A stretch of 64,000 bases of DNA from an uncultured Eubacterium sp. (lineage in GTDB: Bacteria > Bacillota > Clostridia > Oscillospirales > Acutalibacteraceae). The notes beneath the pieces were generated by a model. The model had not been told where the DNA came from, searched no databases, and worked only from the letters and a program-made list of their open reading frames with translations. The position numbers and the translations under genes are program-made. The stretch spans positions 233,736-297,735 of the forward strand of contig NZ_CAKSZA010000003.1 in NCBI RefSeq assembly GCF_934525195.1, given 5' to 3'. Within the stretch, counting starts at the first letter, position 1. Every line of letters starts with the position of its first letter. This document shows, piece by piece, positions 56,222 through 64,000 of the stretch.

Positions 56222-56839
56222 TTATCTTCTGTGGACAGCGCCCTCTTGGTATCCCTCTCTCTTGACAACAACACCGATTGAACGGAGCAGAATAGTCAAG
56301 TCGAGTTTCAAACTCCAATTGTCGCAGTATTCTTTGTCAAGTTTCATCTTTTTCATAAGAGAAATATCGTCACGGCCGTTGATTTGTGCCCAGCCGGTAA
56401 GTCCCGGTCTGAAACGGTAAACGCCGTATTCAAGTCGAAGTCTGTGTGCTCTGATTTCGCTTGAAATGAGCGGTCGAGGACCTACAAAACTCATATCTCC
56501 TTTGAGAATATTCCACAATTGCGGAAGTTCGTCCATACTTGTTTTGCGGAGAAACGCACCGAATTTTGTGATGTATTGCTCAGGGTTTTCAAGCTCGCCC
56601 GTGGCACAGTTCGGCGTGTTGTTTTTCATAGTTTGAAATTTATAAATTTTAAACGGTTTTCCGCTTCTGCCTCTGCGTTCATGGCTGAAGAACACTTTGC
56701 AGTTCGGCGTAAAATAGTTAACCGCCATAATGAACAAAAACAATGGTGATAATATAATCAAGCTGAAAAACGAAACTACAATGTCAAACAAGCGTTTCCA
56801 CTTTGTAGCTCCGAAGTATTTATGCAAAAACTGTTTCAT
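56222..56839 (-). CDS. Undecaprenyl-phosphate sugar phosphotransferase
   Basis: 205-aa monotopic bacterial sugar transferase (short WcaJ/EpsL/PglC-like class without the large N-terminal membrane domain). One re-entrant/membrane helix (about 18-40: VVSFFSLIILSPLFLFIM), then RRGRSGKPFKIYKFQTM, LRKTSMDELPQLWNILKGDMSFVGPRPL (catalytic Asp-Glu and PRP) and PGLTGWAQINGRD. It attaches the first sugar phosphate to the lipid carrier for exopolysaccharide or glycoprotein glycans. No glycosyltransferase cluster surrounds it, which is unusual. Confidence 0.93.
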   Translation of the reverse strand: MKQFLHKYFGATKWKRLFDIVVSFFSLIILSPLFLFIMAVNYFTPNCKVFFSHERRGRSGKPFKIYKFQTMKNNTPNCATGELENPEQYITKFGAFLRKTSMDELPQLWNILKGDMSFVGPRPLISSEIRAHRLRLEYGVYRFRPGLTGWAQINGRDDISLMKKMKLDKEYCDNWSLKLDLTILLRSIGVVVKREGYQEGAVHRR

Positions 56840-56936
56840 TTATTCTTCCTTAAATTTCATCAATAATTGTGTTTGGTCACAATAAAATGTGCCGTGCAGG
56901 GCGCAAAACCCCAATATATAGTTTATAGACTAAATG

Positions 56937-56965
56937 ATTATAGCATAATTAAATAAAAAAAGCAA
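56937..56965 (-). promoter_or_regulatory. Promoter of the sugar transferase (and possibly lacZ)
   Basis: Minus strand TTGCTT (56965-56960), 17-bp spacer, TATAAT (56942-56937), about 100 nt upstream of the start. Confidence 0.6.
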
Positions 56966-57077
56966 CATTAATTATTTGCAAAAAAAATATTAAAATTTAA
57001 CATAAAATATATACAAATACGGCTTATTGTGGTAAAATAGCAAATATTATCACATATATTTATGGTGAGGTGTTGAT

Positions 57078-57674
57078 ATGAAAAATATTCCTAAAATTAT
57101 TTTGAGTTTGGTTTTGGTTGCGGCTTTGGTCTTTTCCTTTACCTCCTGCGCCAAAAAGGTTGAACTTACGGAGGAAAACGTGATTGAAACCGTTGCGGTT
57201 GTTGAGGACGCGTTGAAAAAATTTGACAGCAAAAAACTAAAAAAATATGTCAACTCAACAACGCTCAGCCAGATTATGAGCTATGCCGATAAACACAAGC
57301 AATTTAAGGCACTCGGCAAGGCGATTTTCAGCGGGTTGAGCATAACTGTTGACGATGTTGACATGGAAAACAAAACAGTTACGGTTACGGTGAAAAATAA
57401 GGATTTAAGCTCGGTTGCATACGATTTTGCTCAGAATTTGAGTTCCCATTACACGTTGTTCCAACTGTACAATAAACTTAATGATGAAGATTTTCTTGAT
57501 TTTTATCTTAACCAACTTGTTGAATCGATGGATGCGGTCAGCGATGAGGTTGAGGCAACTGTAACTCTCAATGTGAAGCAGGGCGACAGAAATCTTGAAT
57601 TGACGTTTGATGAAGAATCGGAAGATGCGGTTTCGGGCGGAGCTCTGACCGCAATAAAGAGTATATATAATTAA
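57078..57674 (+). CDS. Probable lipoprotein, unknown function
   Basis: 198 aa. Lys-containing N-terminus, hydrophobic core (about 6-24) and a lipobox-like end F-T-S-C with Cys25, although F at -3 is unusual. The mature part is a mixed alpha/beta domain with TVTVTVKNKDLSS and ATVTLNVKQGDRNLELTFDEE strands, reminiscent of DUF-type lipoproteins that measure small ligands, but no family is named. The SD is GAGGTG. It lies alone between the divergent sugar transferase and secA. Confidence 0.7.
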   Translation: MKNIPKIILSLVLVAALVFSFTSCAKKVELTEENVIETVAVVEDALKKFDSKKLKKYVNSTTLSQIMSYADKHKQFKALGKAIFSGLSITVDDVDMENKTVTVTVKNKDLSSVAYDFAQNLSSHYTLFQLYNKLNDEDFLDFYLNQLVESMDAVSDEVEATVTLNVKQGDRNLELTFDEESEDAVSGGALTAIKSIYN

Positions 57675-57704
57675 TATATACTTGAGATTAAGATAAAATA
57701 ATAA

Positions 57705-57733
57705 TTGACATTTTGCCGCCAATATGGTATCAT
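57705..57733 (+). promoter_or_regulatory. secA promoter
   Basis: TTGACA (57705-57710), 17-bp spacer, TATCAT (57728-57733). Confidence 0.8.
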
Positions 57734-57783
57734 ATCGAAGTATGCAAATGCAAAATTTTAATTCCTATTTTGAGGTGAAATAA

Positions 57784-60600
57784 ATGGCTAACAAATTTGT
57801 AACAGCTATTTTCGGAGATTACTCAAAGCATGAGGTAAAGAAACTCCGCAAAACAGTTGACAAAATCAATGCTCTTGAAGAAAAGTATAAGAGCATGGAT
57901 GATAAGGAGCTTGCAGCACAAACTCCTGTTCTTAAAGAAAGACTTGCTAACGGAGAAACTCTTGATGATATTCTTCCTGATGCGTTTGCGGTTTGCCGTG
58001 AGGCAAGCTCACGTGTTCTCGGTATGCGTCATTTTGATGTTCAGCTTATCGGCGGTATCGTTCTTCATCAGGGCAGAATTGCCGAAATGAAGACCGGTGA
58101 AGGTAAGACCCTTGTTGCTACACTTCCGGCTTATCTTAACGCACTTTCAGGCGAGGGCGTACATATCGTTACCGTTAACGACTACCTTGCAAAGCGTGAC
58201 TCCGAGTGGATGGGCAAGATTTATCGTTTCCTTGGCTTGAGCGTTGGACTTATCGTTCACGAAAAGAGCGATGCCGAGCGTCAAGAAGCTTACAATGCCG
58301 ACATTACTTACGGAACAAATAACGAGATGGGCTTTGACTATCTTCGTGACAATATGGTTCCTTACAAAGAGCGTAAGGTTCAGAGAGGTCATTCATTCGC
58401 AATCGTCGATGAAGTTGACTCAATCCTTATCGATGAGGCTCGTACTCCTCTTATCATTTCGGGTAAGGGCGACGCTTCAACAGACCTTTATCGTCAGGCT
58501 GATATCTTTGCAAACACCCTCACAATGACAAAGGTTGCAAAGACTGATGACAAGCAGGACACCGAGGAGCAGTATGAGGGTGACTATGTAGTAGACGAAA
58601 AGGCAAAGACAGCAACCCTCCTCAAGAGCGGTGTTGAAAAGGCTGAAGCATTCTTCAAGGTTGACAACCTTATGGATATTGAGCACACAACTCTCCGTCA
58701 CCACATCGACCAGGCTATCAAGGCTCACGGTGTTATGACAAGAGATATCGACTATGTAGTTAAAGACGGTCAAGTTAAAATCGTTGACGAATTTACAGGT
58801 CGTATTATGGAAGGCCGTAGATATAACGAGGGTCTTCACCAAGCTCTTGAAGCTAAGGAAGGCGTAAAGGTTGAGCACGAGAGCAAGACTCTTGCAACCA
58901 TCACATTCCAAAACTATTTCCGTTTGTACAAGAAACTTTCGGGTATGACCGGTACAGCTTCAACAGAAGCAAACGAATTTGACGAAATCTATAAGCTTGA
59001 TGTAGTTGAAATTCCAACAAACAAGCCTGTTATCCGTGTGGACAAGCCTGATGTTATTTTCCAAACAGAAAAGGGTAAGTACTACAATGTAATTAAGCAG
59101 ATTGAAGAGTGCCACGCAAAGGGACAGCCTGTTCTTGTAGGTACAATCAGCATTGAAAAGTCAGAAGAACTTTCAAAGCTTTTGAAGAAGGAAGGCATTG
59201 AGCATAAGGTGCTCAACGCTAAGAACCACGAAAAGGAAGCAGAGATTGTTGCACAGGCAGGTAAGTTCGGCGCTGTTACAATCGCAACAAATATGGCAGG
59301 TCGTGGTACTGATATTATGCTCGGCGGTAACGCAGAATTCCTTGCTAAGGCTCAGATGAAGAAGATGGAATTCACAAATGAGCAAATCAGAGAAGCAACA
59401 GGCTTCGGCGACACTGATGATGAAGATATCCTTCGTGCTCGTAAGACATTTATCGAGCTTGAAGCTAAGTTCAAGGAAGAAATCAAAGAAGAAGCAGATA
59501 AGGTAAGAGAAGCAGGCGGTTTGTTCATTCTCGGTACAGAAAGACACGATGCTCGCCGTATCGACAATCAGCTTCGTGGTCGTTCAGGTCGTCAGGGTGA
59601 CCCGGGTACAAGCCAGTTCTTCCTTTCACTTGAAGATGACCTTATGCGTTTGTTCGGTGGCGACAGAATGCAGAAGATGATGAGCAAGCTCACAGATGAT
59701 GAGAATATGCCTATCGAATCTCGTCTTATCTCAAAGACAATCGAGTCATCACAGCAAAAGGTTGAGGGCAAGAACTTCGCTATCCGTAAGAATACTCTCC
59801 AATACGACGATGTTATGAACCGTCAGAGAGAGCTTATCTACAATCAGCGTGATCAGGTTCTTGACGGTGTTGACCTTACAGAAACTGTTAACAAGATGCT
59901 CGATACAAATATTGAAGAAACGGTTACAAGCTATTTCACAGGCGAATCAAAGGCTGATTGGAATGTTGACGGCTTGAGAGAGAAGTATAAGGATTGGAAC
60001 ATTGCAACCGATGATGACTTCAAGGATGTTGAGTCACTCACAATCGCAGACACAGTTGAACTTCTCCAAGACAGAGGTCACAAGATTCTTGAAGAAAAGG
60101 AAAATGTACTCGGCTACGATATGTTCCAAGACTTCGAGAGAATGGTTATCCTTAGAAATGTTGACACATATTGGATGGATCACATTGACGCTATGGAGGA
60201 TTTGAAGCAAGGTATTCATCTCCGTTCATATGCTCAAAAAGACCCTGTTGTTATCTTCCGTATGGAATCATATGATATGTTTGATGAAATGACATCACTC
60301 ATCAGAGAAGATACAGCAAAGATGATGCTTACCCTTATGCCTATCCATAAGTCAGACGTTCAGCGTAAGGCTGTTGCTCAGGTTACTTCAACAACTTCAG
60401 GCGGTGAAGATCCTGAAACCGCAAAGGCTGTTACAATCCGTAAGGACAAGAAGATTGGTCCAAACGACCCATGCCCATGCGGAAGCGGCTTGAAGTATAA
60501 GAAGTGCTGCGGTTCTCCTGCAAAGCTTGCAGAGGCTGCTCTTGAGGCAGATAAGAAGCACAAGGAAGAAAAGCGCAGAATTAAGCCAAGATTAAAGTAA
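57784..60600 (+). CDS. secA: Preprotein translocase ATPase SecA
   Basis: 938-aa motor of the Sec pathway. Walker A MKTGEGKTLVA, DEVDSILIDEARTPLIISG, preprotein cross-linking domain (about 225-370), helicase motifs NMAGRGTDIMLGGNAEF and QLRGRSGRQGDPG, a helical wing/scaffold region, and a C-terminal zinc-binding CPCGSGLKYKKCC (SecB/phospholipid-contact tail). Length is typical. It has its own promoter and terminator, so it is monocistronic; the common raiA-secA-prfB order is not present here. Confidence 0.98.
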   Translation: MANKFVTAIFGDYSKHEVKKLRKTVDKINALEEKYKSMDDKELAAQTPVLKERLANGETLDDILPDAFAVCREASSRVLGMRHFDVQLIGGIVLHQGRIAEMKTGEGKTLVATLPAYLNALSGEGVHIVTVNDYLAKRDSEWMGKIYRFLGLSVGLIVHEKSDAERQEAYNADITYGTNNEMGFDYLRDNMVPYKERKVQRGHSFAIVDEVDSILIDEARTPLIISGKGDASTDLYRQADIFANTLTMTKVAKTDDKQDTEEQYEGDYVVDEKAKTATLLKSGVEKAEAFFKVDNLMDIEHTTLRHHIDQAIKAHGVMTRDIDYVVKDGQVKIVDEFTGRIMEGRRYNEGLHQALEAKEGVKVEHESKTLATITFQNYFRLYKKLSGMTGTASTEANEFDEIYKLDVVEIPTNKPVIRVDKPDVIFQTEKGKYYNVIKQIEECHAKGQPVLVGTISIEKSEELSKLLKKEGIEHKVLNAKNHEKEAEIVAQAGKFGAVTIATNMAGRGTDIMLGGNAEFLAKAQMKKMEFTNEQIREATGFGDTDDEDILRARKTFIELEAKFKEEIKEEADKVREAGGLFILGTERHDARRIDNQLRGRSGRQGDPGTSQFFLSLEDDLMRLFGGDRMQKMMSKLTDDENMPIESRLISKTIESSQQKVEGKNFAIRKNTLQYDDVMNRQRELIYNQRDQVLDGVDLTETVNKMLDTNIEETVTSYFTGESKADWNVDGLREKYKDWNIATDDDFKDVESLTIADTVELLQDRGHKILEEKENVLGYDMFQDFERMVILRNVDTYWMDHIDAMEDLKQGIHLRSYAQKDPVVIFRMESYDMFDEMTSLIREDTAKMMLTLMPIHKSDVQRKAVAQVTSTTSGGEDPETAKAVTIRKDKKIGPNDPCPCGSGLKYKKCCGSPAKLAEAALEADKKHKEEKRRIKPRLK

Positions 60601-60615
60601 TCAAATAGGAATTTT

Positions 60616-60647
60616 AAAAGCGATTCGATTTTTCGAATCGCTTTTTT
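60616..60647 (+). terminator. secA terminator
   Basis: AAAAGCGATTCGA/TCGAATCGCTTTT 13-bp stem with TTTT loop and T-tail. Confidence 0.9.
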
Positions 60648-60766
60648 AATTATATAATATATAATAATATTACATTATATATATGTCGTTTTCGGATGTT
60701 TTTGTCGGCATATTGTTGGATTTTATTGTTAATGAACGGTGTTTGTACAAATTACATAGTTTTTTA

Positions 60767-60795
60767 TTGAAATTGTGTAATTCTTTTGTTATAAT
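60767..60795 (+). promoter_or_regulatory. Promoter of the Mbeg1-like gene
   Basis: TTGAAA (60767-60772), 17-bp spacer, TATAAT (60790-60795). Confidence 0.75.
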
Positions 60796-60828
60796 CAATA
60801 TATATTTACATTAAATGGAGTGATTATT

Positions 60829-62001
60829 ATGCCGAATGTTATAAACTATATTGAAAAATACGGAGACATTTCTTTTTGCTCTGTGCCGTTCAGCGAGGCA
60901 GACAATGTTGCGTTGTGCGATATGTACTATATGCCGCTTCACCTTGTTGTGACAGAAAGTTTTGATGACGAGCCTATGAACTATGCCGAGGTTGCAAACA
61001 AGATTTTTGACCTCCGTGGCAGAAAACACGAGCCTGTCGGTTTGGTGCTTCAAAAGTGCATAAGCGAAGTTATGATGGCAATGGCAGAAAAAAAGCGTTT
61101 TACCGAGATGAAAGTTGTTTCTGCCGTTCGTATTTATGAAAAAGAGCCTGCCGTTCAGTTTGAGGCGGCAACATTCCTACTTCCTGACGAAAATGTTGTT
61201 GTGCTTTTCAAGGGCACTGATGACACCCTTATCGGCTGGAAAGAGGATATAGACATCCTCACCAAAAAGGGAATTCCGTCAAATATGTTTGCAACAGAAT
61301 ATCTTGAAAAAGTGGCAAACAAATTCAACGGAAACATCATTGTTTGCGGTCACTCAAAAGGTGGCTTCATTGCTCAATATGCAACCCTGTTTTGCAAAAA
61401 AGAAATCAGGGACAGAATTATAAAAGTTTATAACAATGACGGTCCGGGCTTCTGGGATTATTCCTATCTTGAAAGTGATGCGTATGCAGAAATGTTGCCA
61501 AAATATCGTCATTTTGTTCCGCAATCGTCTTTTATCGGTATGATGCTCGCCCACGATTATGACTATACAGTAGTTAAGAGCGACCAAGTTTTAGGTCCGC
61601 TTCAGCACGATTTGATTTCGTGGCAGTTTGAGGGCAGACGACTAAAGAGGGTAGACGACCTCACTCCGTCGGGTAAAATCAATGACGGAATTTTGCGTGA
61701 TTTGGTTGAAAATCTCACCGATGAGCAGGAAAAAGCGCTCGATGAGGTGTTTGATGTTATGATTTCGGGCATAAATCAAGAGGGCTTGCTTGACATCAAA
61801 AACAATATTATTCCGTCACTCAAGGGCGGTGTTGAAGCTTGGCGTTCACTCGATAAGGACACTCAAAAGAAGTTTTTGAAGATTTTTTCATCCGCTCCGT
61901 CAATAGTTGTTAAAAATACGGAAAAGGTAAGAAAAGAAGAAAACGCAAAGCGTATCAAAAATATTTCCGATACATTGAAATATCTTAATGTATTGTTCTG
62001 A
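60829..62001 (+). CDS. Mbeg1-like (DUF2974) alpha/beta hydrolase
   Basis: 390 aa from the ATG at 60829 (SD GGAG). The lipase-like core is about 110-260: VVLFKGTDDTLIGWKEDID (oxyanion strand) and IIVCGHSKGGFIAQYATLF with the nucleophile Ser in GHSKG. Asp and His candidates are NNDGPGFWD and LQHDLISW. The N-terminal region (IEKYGDISFCSVPFSEADNVALC) is the DUF2974 hallmark. The last 100 residues are helical. Lipase- or esterase-like, cytoplasmic by lack of a signal; the substrate is unknown. A short gap separates it from the VanZ-like gene. Confidence 0.85.
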   Translation: MPNVINYIEKYGDISFCSVPFSEADNVALCDMYYMPLHLVVTESFDDEPMNYAEVANKIFDLRGRKHEPVGLVLQKCISEVMMAMAEKKRFTEMKVVSAVRIYEKEPAVQFEAATFLLPDENVVVLFKGTDDTLIGWKEDIDILTKKGIPSNMFATEYLEKVANKFNGNIIVCGHSKGGFIAQYATLFCKKEIRDRIIKVYNNDGPGFWDYSYLESDAYAEMLPKYRHFVPQSSFIGMMLAHDYDYTVVKSDQVLGPLQHDLISWQFEGRRLKRVDDLTPSGKINDGILRDLVENLTDEQEKALDEVFDVMISGINQEGLLDIKNNIIPSLKGGVEAWRSLDKDTQKKFLKIFSSAPSIVVKNTEKVRKEENAKRIKNISDTLKYLNVLF

Positions 62002-62015
62002 GTTCGAGGTGTAAT

Positions 62016-62570
62016 ATGCGACATTTAATACACAATATCTATTGTATGGATAAGGGCGTCGTTTTGCTGTCGCTCATTGTGCTGTCGCTCCTTTGCGCCG
62101 TGTATAAATTTTTGTTTCAGTCAAAAAAATTCAACAATTCACTTGTGGGTGCGGCGTTTGTTCTTTGTGTTGTTGTTGCGCTTTGTCCGCCTGTTTTGAC
62201 AAGATTCGGCAACAGTTATACACGGGAACTTGCACTTGAGCCGTTTCGGTCAATCAAACTGTATTTCAGTACGGGATATGAGGAATGGCTGCGTGTTCTT
62301 GTGATGAATATGGCAATGTTTTATCCTCTCGGCTGTGCTTTTGCGTGCTTCAACAATCGGATCAAAATCAAGCCGTGGATGTTCTTTTGCTTTTCGTTTT
62401 TGTTAAGCGTTGCGATAGAAACCGTTCAGTATGTTTTTGCTCTCGGCGTCAGCGAAACGGACGATGTCATTTTTAACACCCTCGGTGCGTTTCTCGGATA
62501 TTTGCTGACATTTCTTTTTTACAAAATGTTTGAAAAGTCGGCAAAGGGTAATACTAAAGTAGAAAATTAA
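62016..62570 (+). CDS. VanZ-like membrane protein
   Basis: 184 aa with about five hydrophobic segments. The C-terminal pattern LSVAIETVQYVFALGVSETDDVIFNTLGAFLGYLLTF is the VanZ/YcgR-like signature (E-x3-Q-...-D-D-x-I-N-x-x-G). VanZ confers low teicoplanin resistance in enterococci, but chromosomal homologues are generic and most have unknown roles; no van genes lie nearby. SD GAGGTG. Probably cotranscribed with the preceding Mbeg1-like gene (14-bp gap). Confidence 0.82.
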   Translation: MRHLIHNIYCMDKGVVLLSLIVLSLLCAVYKFLFQSKKFNNSLVGAAFVLCVVVALCPPVLTRFGNSYTRELALEPFRSIKLYFSTGYEEWLRVLVMNMAMFYPLGCAFACFNNRIKIKPWMFFCFSFLLSVAIETVQYVFALGVSETDDVIFNTLGAFLGYLLTFLFYKMFEKSAKGNTKVEN

Positions 62571-62613
62571 ACAAGCTGAAAGTCAATGTGTTGATAGCTT
62601 GAAAGGAGAAAAA

Positions 62614-63960
62614 ATGGAAAACAAGGAAGTTAGACCTTTTGGTATGCGTGACAAAATCGGATACGGTCTTGGTGATTTCGGCTGTAATATGAGCTTCGCT
62701 TTCATCAACAACTATCTTATGGTGTTTTATGTCACCTGTATGGGAATTAAGGCAAAGCATTTTGCGGTCATTATTTTGCTTGCAAAGATTTTTGATGCAA
62801 TCAACGACCCGATTATCGGCGGTATTTGTGATGCTTCAAAGCCGGGCAAAGACGGCAAATTTAAGCCGTGGATTAAGTGGGCGAGTTTGCCGCTGCTTGT
62901 GTCAAGCATTTTGATGTTCATCTATGCTCCGAATGCACCGTATGCACTCAAAATTGCAATGTGTCTCGGTTTGTATTGCGTGTGGAGCGTTGCTTACACC
63001 AGCGTAAATGTGCCTTACGGTTCAATGCAGTCTGTAATCACGACACAGTCGGATGAGCGTTCCTCACTTTCAACTTGGCGAAGTGTCGGCGCAATGTTTG
63101 CACAAATCCCTGTAATGATTTTGCTCCCGAAACTTGTTTATGATCCAAACACATCAAATCCACGAGGTAATGTGTTCATCTATATTGTCGGCGTAATGGG
63201 ACTTATCGGCTTCGTTTCGTTCATTCTTCTTCGCAAACTCACAACGGAAAGAGTTGAGCCTACTGTTAACAACGAGCAGAAGTTCAATTATTTTAAAACT
63301 CTTGCTTCATTCTTCAAGAATAAGCCTATGATGGGCGTAACAATTTCTTCGGTTGCTTACCTTGCGTTAATGATGACCGTTACAAACTCTATGCAGTATG
63401 TGTTTATGTGCTATTTCAAAAACACAAAGATTATTCCGATTGCAACGATTATCGCAGGACTTCCGATTGGCTTGGGTATCGTTATCACAAAACCGCTCCT
63501 CAAGAAGTTCACGAAAAAACAGCTTTGCACTTATCCGTTTGCAATTTCAGCCGTTGCGGCAGGTATTGCAACTTTTGTAAAATTTGACAATCCTTATGTT
63601 TGGATTGCATTCATCGGTGTTTCGATGTTCGGCACTTGCTTCTATCTCACTCTTATGTGGGCGCTTGTTGCCGATTGCATCGATTATCAAGAAGAAAAAA
63701 CAGGCAGACGAGAGGAAGGCTCGATTTATGCAACCTATTCTCTTTTCAGAAAAATTGCGCAGGGCGTAGGTGCTTCAATCATCGCTCTTTCGCTTGATTT
63801 GACAGGATACAGCGAAAAACTCGATGCACTTTCACAGGCAGAGGGTGTACCTGAAAAAATCTACACTATGACGGGTGCATTGCCGCTTATCGGCGCACTT
63901 ATTTGCTTATGCAGTATGCACTTCTTGTACAATATTAAAGATAAAAAATCGGAGGAATGA
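62614..63960 (+). CDS. GPH-family sugar:cation symporter
   Basis: 448 aa, about 12 membrane segments. The glycoside-pentoside-hexuronide symporter pattern is clear: FGMRDKIGYGLGDFGCNMSF, KIFDAINDPIIGGICD (cation site Asp), KWASLPLLV, PYGSMQSVITTQSDERSSLSTWRSVGAM and WALVADCIDYQEEKTGRREEGSIYATYS. Start 62614 follows AAAGGAG. It probably imports a glycoside or uronide for the GH2-like enzyme that starts immediately downstream. No regulator is visible. Confidence 0.92.
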   Translation: MENKEVRPFGMRDKIGYGLGDFGCNMSFAFINNYLMVFYVTCMGIKAKHFAVIILLAKIFDAINDPIIGGICDASKPGKDGKFKPWIKWASLPLLVSSILMFIYAPNAPYALKIAMCLGLYCVWSVAYTSVNVPYGSMQSVITTQSDERSSLSTWRSVGAMFAQIPVMILLPKLVYDPNTSNPRGNVFIYIVGVMGLIGFVSFILLRKLTTERVEPTVNNEQKFNYFKTLASFFKNKPMMGVTISSVAYLALMMTVTNSMQYVFMCYFKNTKIIPIATIIAGLPIGLGIVITKPLLKKFTKKQLCTYPFAISAVAAGIATFVKFDNPYVWIAFIGVSMFGTCFYLTLMWALVADCIDYQEEKTGRREEGSIYATYSLFRKIAQGVGASIIALSLDLTGYSEKLDALSQAEGVPEKIYTMTGALPLIGALICLCSMHFLYNIKDKKSEE

Positions 63961-63962
63961 TT

Positions 63963-64000
63963 TTGAGAAATATCATTACTATAAACGAAAATTGGTCATT
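63963..64000 (+). CDS. Start of a probable GH2 glycosidase, truncated by window end
   Basis: A TTG start at 63963, 7 nt after GGAGG, opens a frame reading (M)RNIITINENWSF, resembling the N-termini of GH2 beta-galactosidase/beta-glucuronidase proteins (N-x-x-W-x-F). Only 12 codons are in the window. The SD lies at the 3' end of the GPH symporter gene, so coupling is likely; the pairing of GPH symporter and GH2 enzyme is a common catabolic module. Confidence 0.45.
   Translation, partial: MRNIITINENWS

Noticed and set aside
62016..62570. Glycopeptide-resistance gene vanZ
   Set aside because: Only general VanZ-like similarity; no other van genes or mobile element nearby, so a resistance role is not supported.
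1..64000. CRISPR array, prophage, integrative element or insertion sequence with transposase
   Set aside because: No regularly spaced direct repeats, integrase, transposase or phage structural genes were seen. The only mobile-like DNA is the non-coding repeat family.

Overview
The window reads as a chromosomal segment of a low-to-moderate GC Clostridia-class Firmicute, most likely a gut or rumen Oscillospiraceae/Ruminococcaceae relative. Support: SpoIIE and a SpoIIQ-like M23 protein (endospore programme), an infC-rpmI-rplT operon with an attenuator-type leader and a non-AUG infC start, DivIVA- and ABC-F-type proteins, strong sigma-A promoters (TTGACA-N17-TATAAT type), and gut-adapted functions (choloylglycine/bile-salt hydrolase family, myo-inositol catabolism, beta-galactosidase, glycerol kinase, GPH sugar symporter). 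Genus assignment is inference. I see no prophage, integrase, transposase or CRISPR array. Nearly all of the sequence is ordinary core genome.

Layout. 1-3.1 kb: end of a class II aldolase-like gene, a 228-bp repeat element, tRNA-Leu(CAA), bile-salt-hydrolase-family gene, galE. 3.2-11.4 kb: proS, then the divergent F1Fo ATP synthase operon atpB-E-F-(H::A)-G-D-C, in which the delta and alpha subunits are one 672-codon ORF. 11.5-15.8 kb: iolG-iolD-iolE plus a small membrane protein. 15.8-17.2 kb: infC-rpmI-rplT with leader. 17.2-24.9 kb: DivIVA-like, rhodanese::TtcA-like, YdcF-like, second repeat copy, then a methyltransferase-rsmI-radical SAM-hydrolase-TatD run. 24.9-28.1 kb: spoIIE and a SIS protein. 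28.2-34.8 kb: ABC-F ATPase, third repeat copy, CHAP hydrolase preceded by WalR-like boxes, a P1B-ATPase homologue lacking its A and N domains, lemA and a DUF2207 protein. 34.9-39.3 kb: malic enzyme, Ldh2-type dehydrogenase, glpK, acpP. 39.5-41.8 kb: aroE-aroK and an orphan ABC-2 permease. 41.8-44.2 kb: a compact locus with two overlapping ORFs of 55 and 58 codons, a 466-aa HTH regulator, a perfect 12-bp inverted repeat and a divergent ~370-nt structured RNA candidate. 44.2-51.5 kb: GDPD and the CNNM-pth-mfd-spoIIQ-like operon. 51.5-57 kb: radical SAM protein, lacZ, sugar transferase. 57-64 kb: lipoprotein, secA, Mbeg1-like, VanZ-like, GPH symporter and the first codons of another probable GH2 enzyme.

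How parts work together. IolG, IolE and IolD carry out the first three steps of inositol breakdown to 5-deoxyglucuronate; later enzymes are not here. The CNNM-pth-mfd-spoIIQ-like genes are packed tightly on one strand. glpK, the Ldh2-type dehydrogenase and malic enzyme lie in series and may link glycerol to C3/C4 metabolism.

The most unusual items are (i) the HTH regulator/small-ORF/structured-RNA locus at 41.8-44.2 kb, (ii) the AtpH::AtpA fusion, (iii) the domain-stripped P1B-ATPase, and (iv) a three-copy repeat family with terminal inverted repeats whose internal terminator hairpin shows compensatory base changes. All calls come from reading the sequence; no database search was run.
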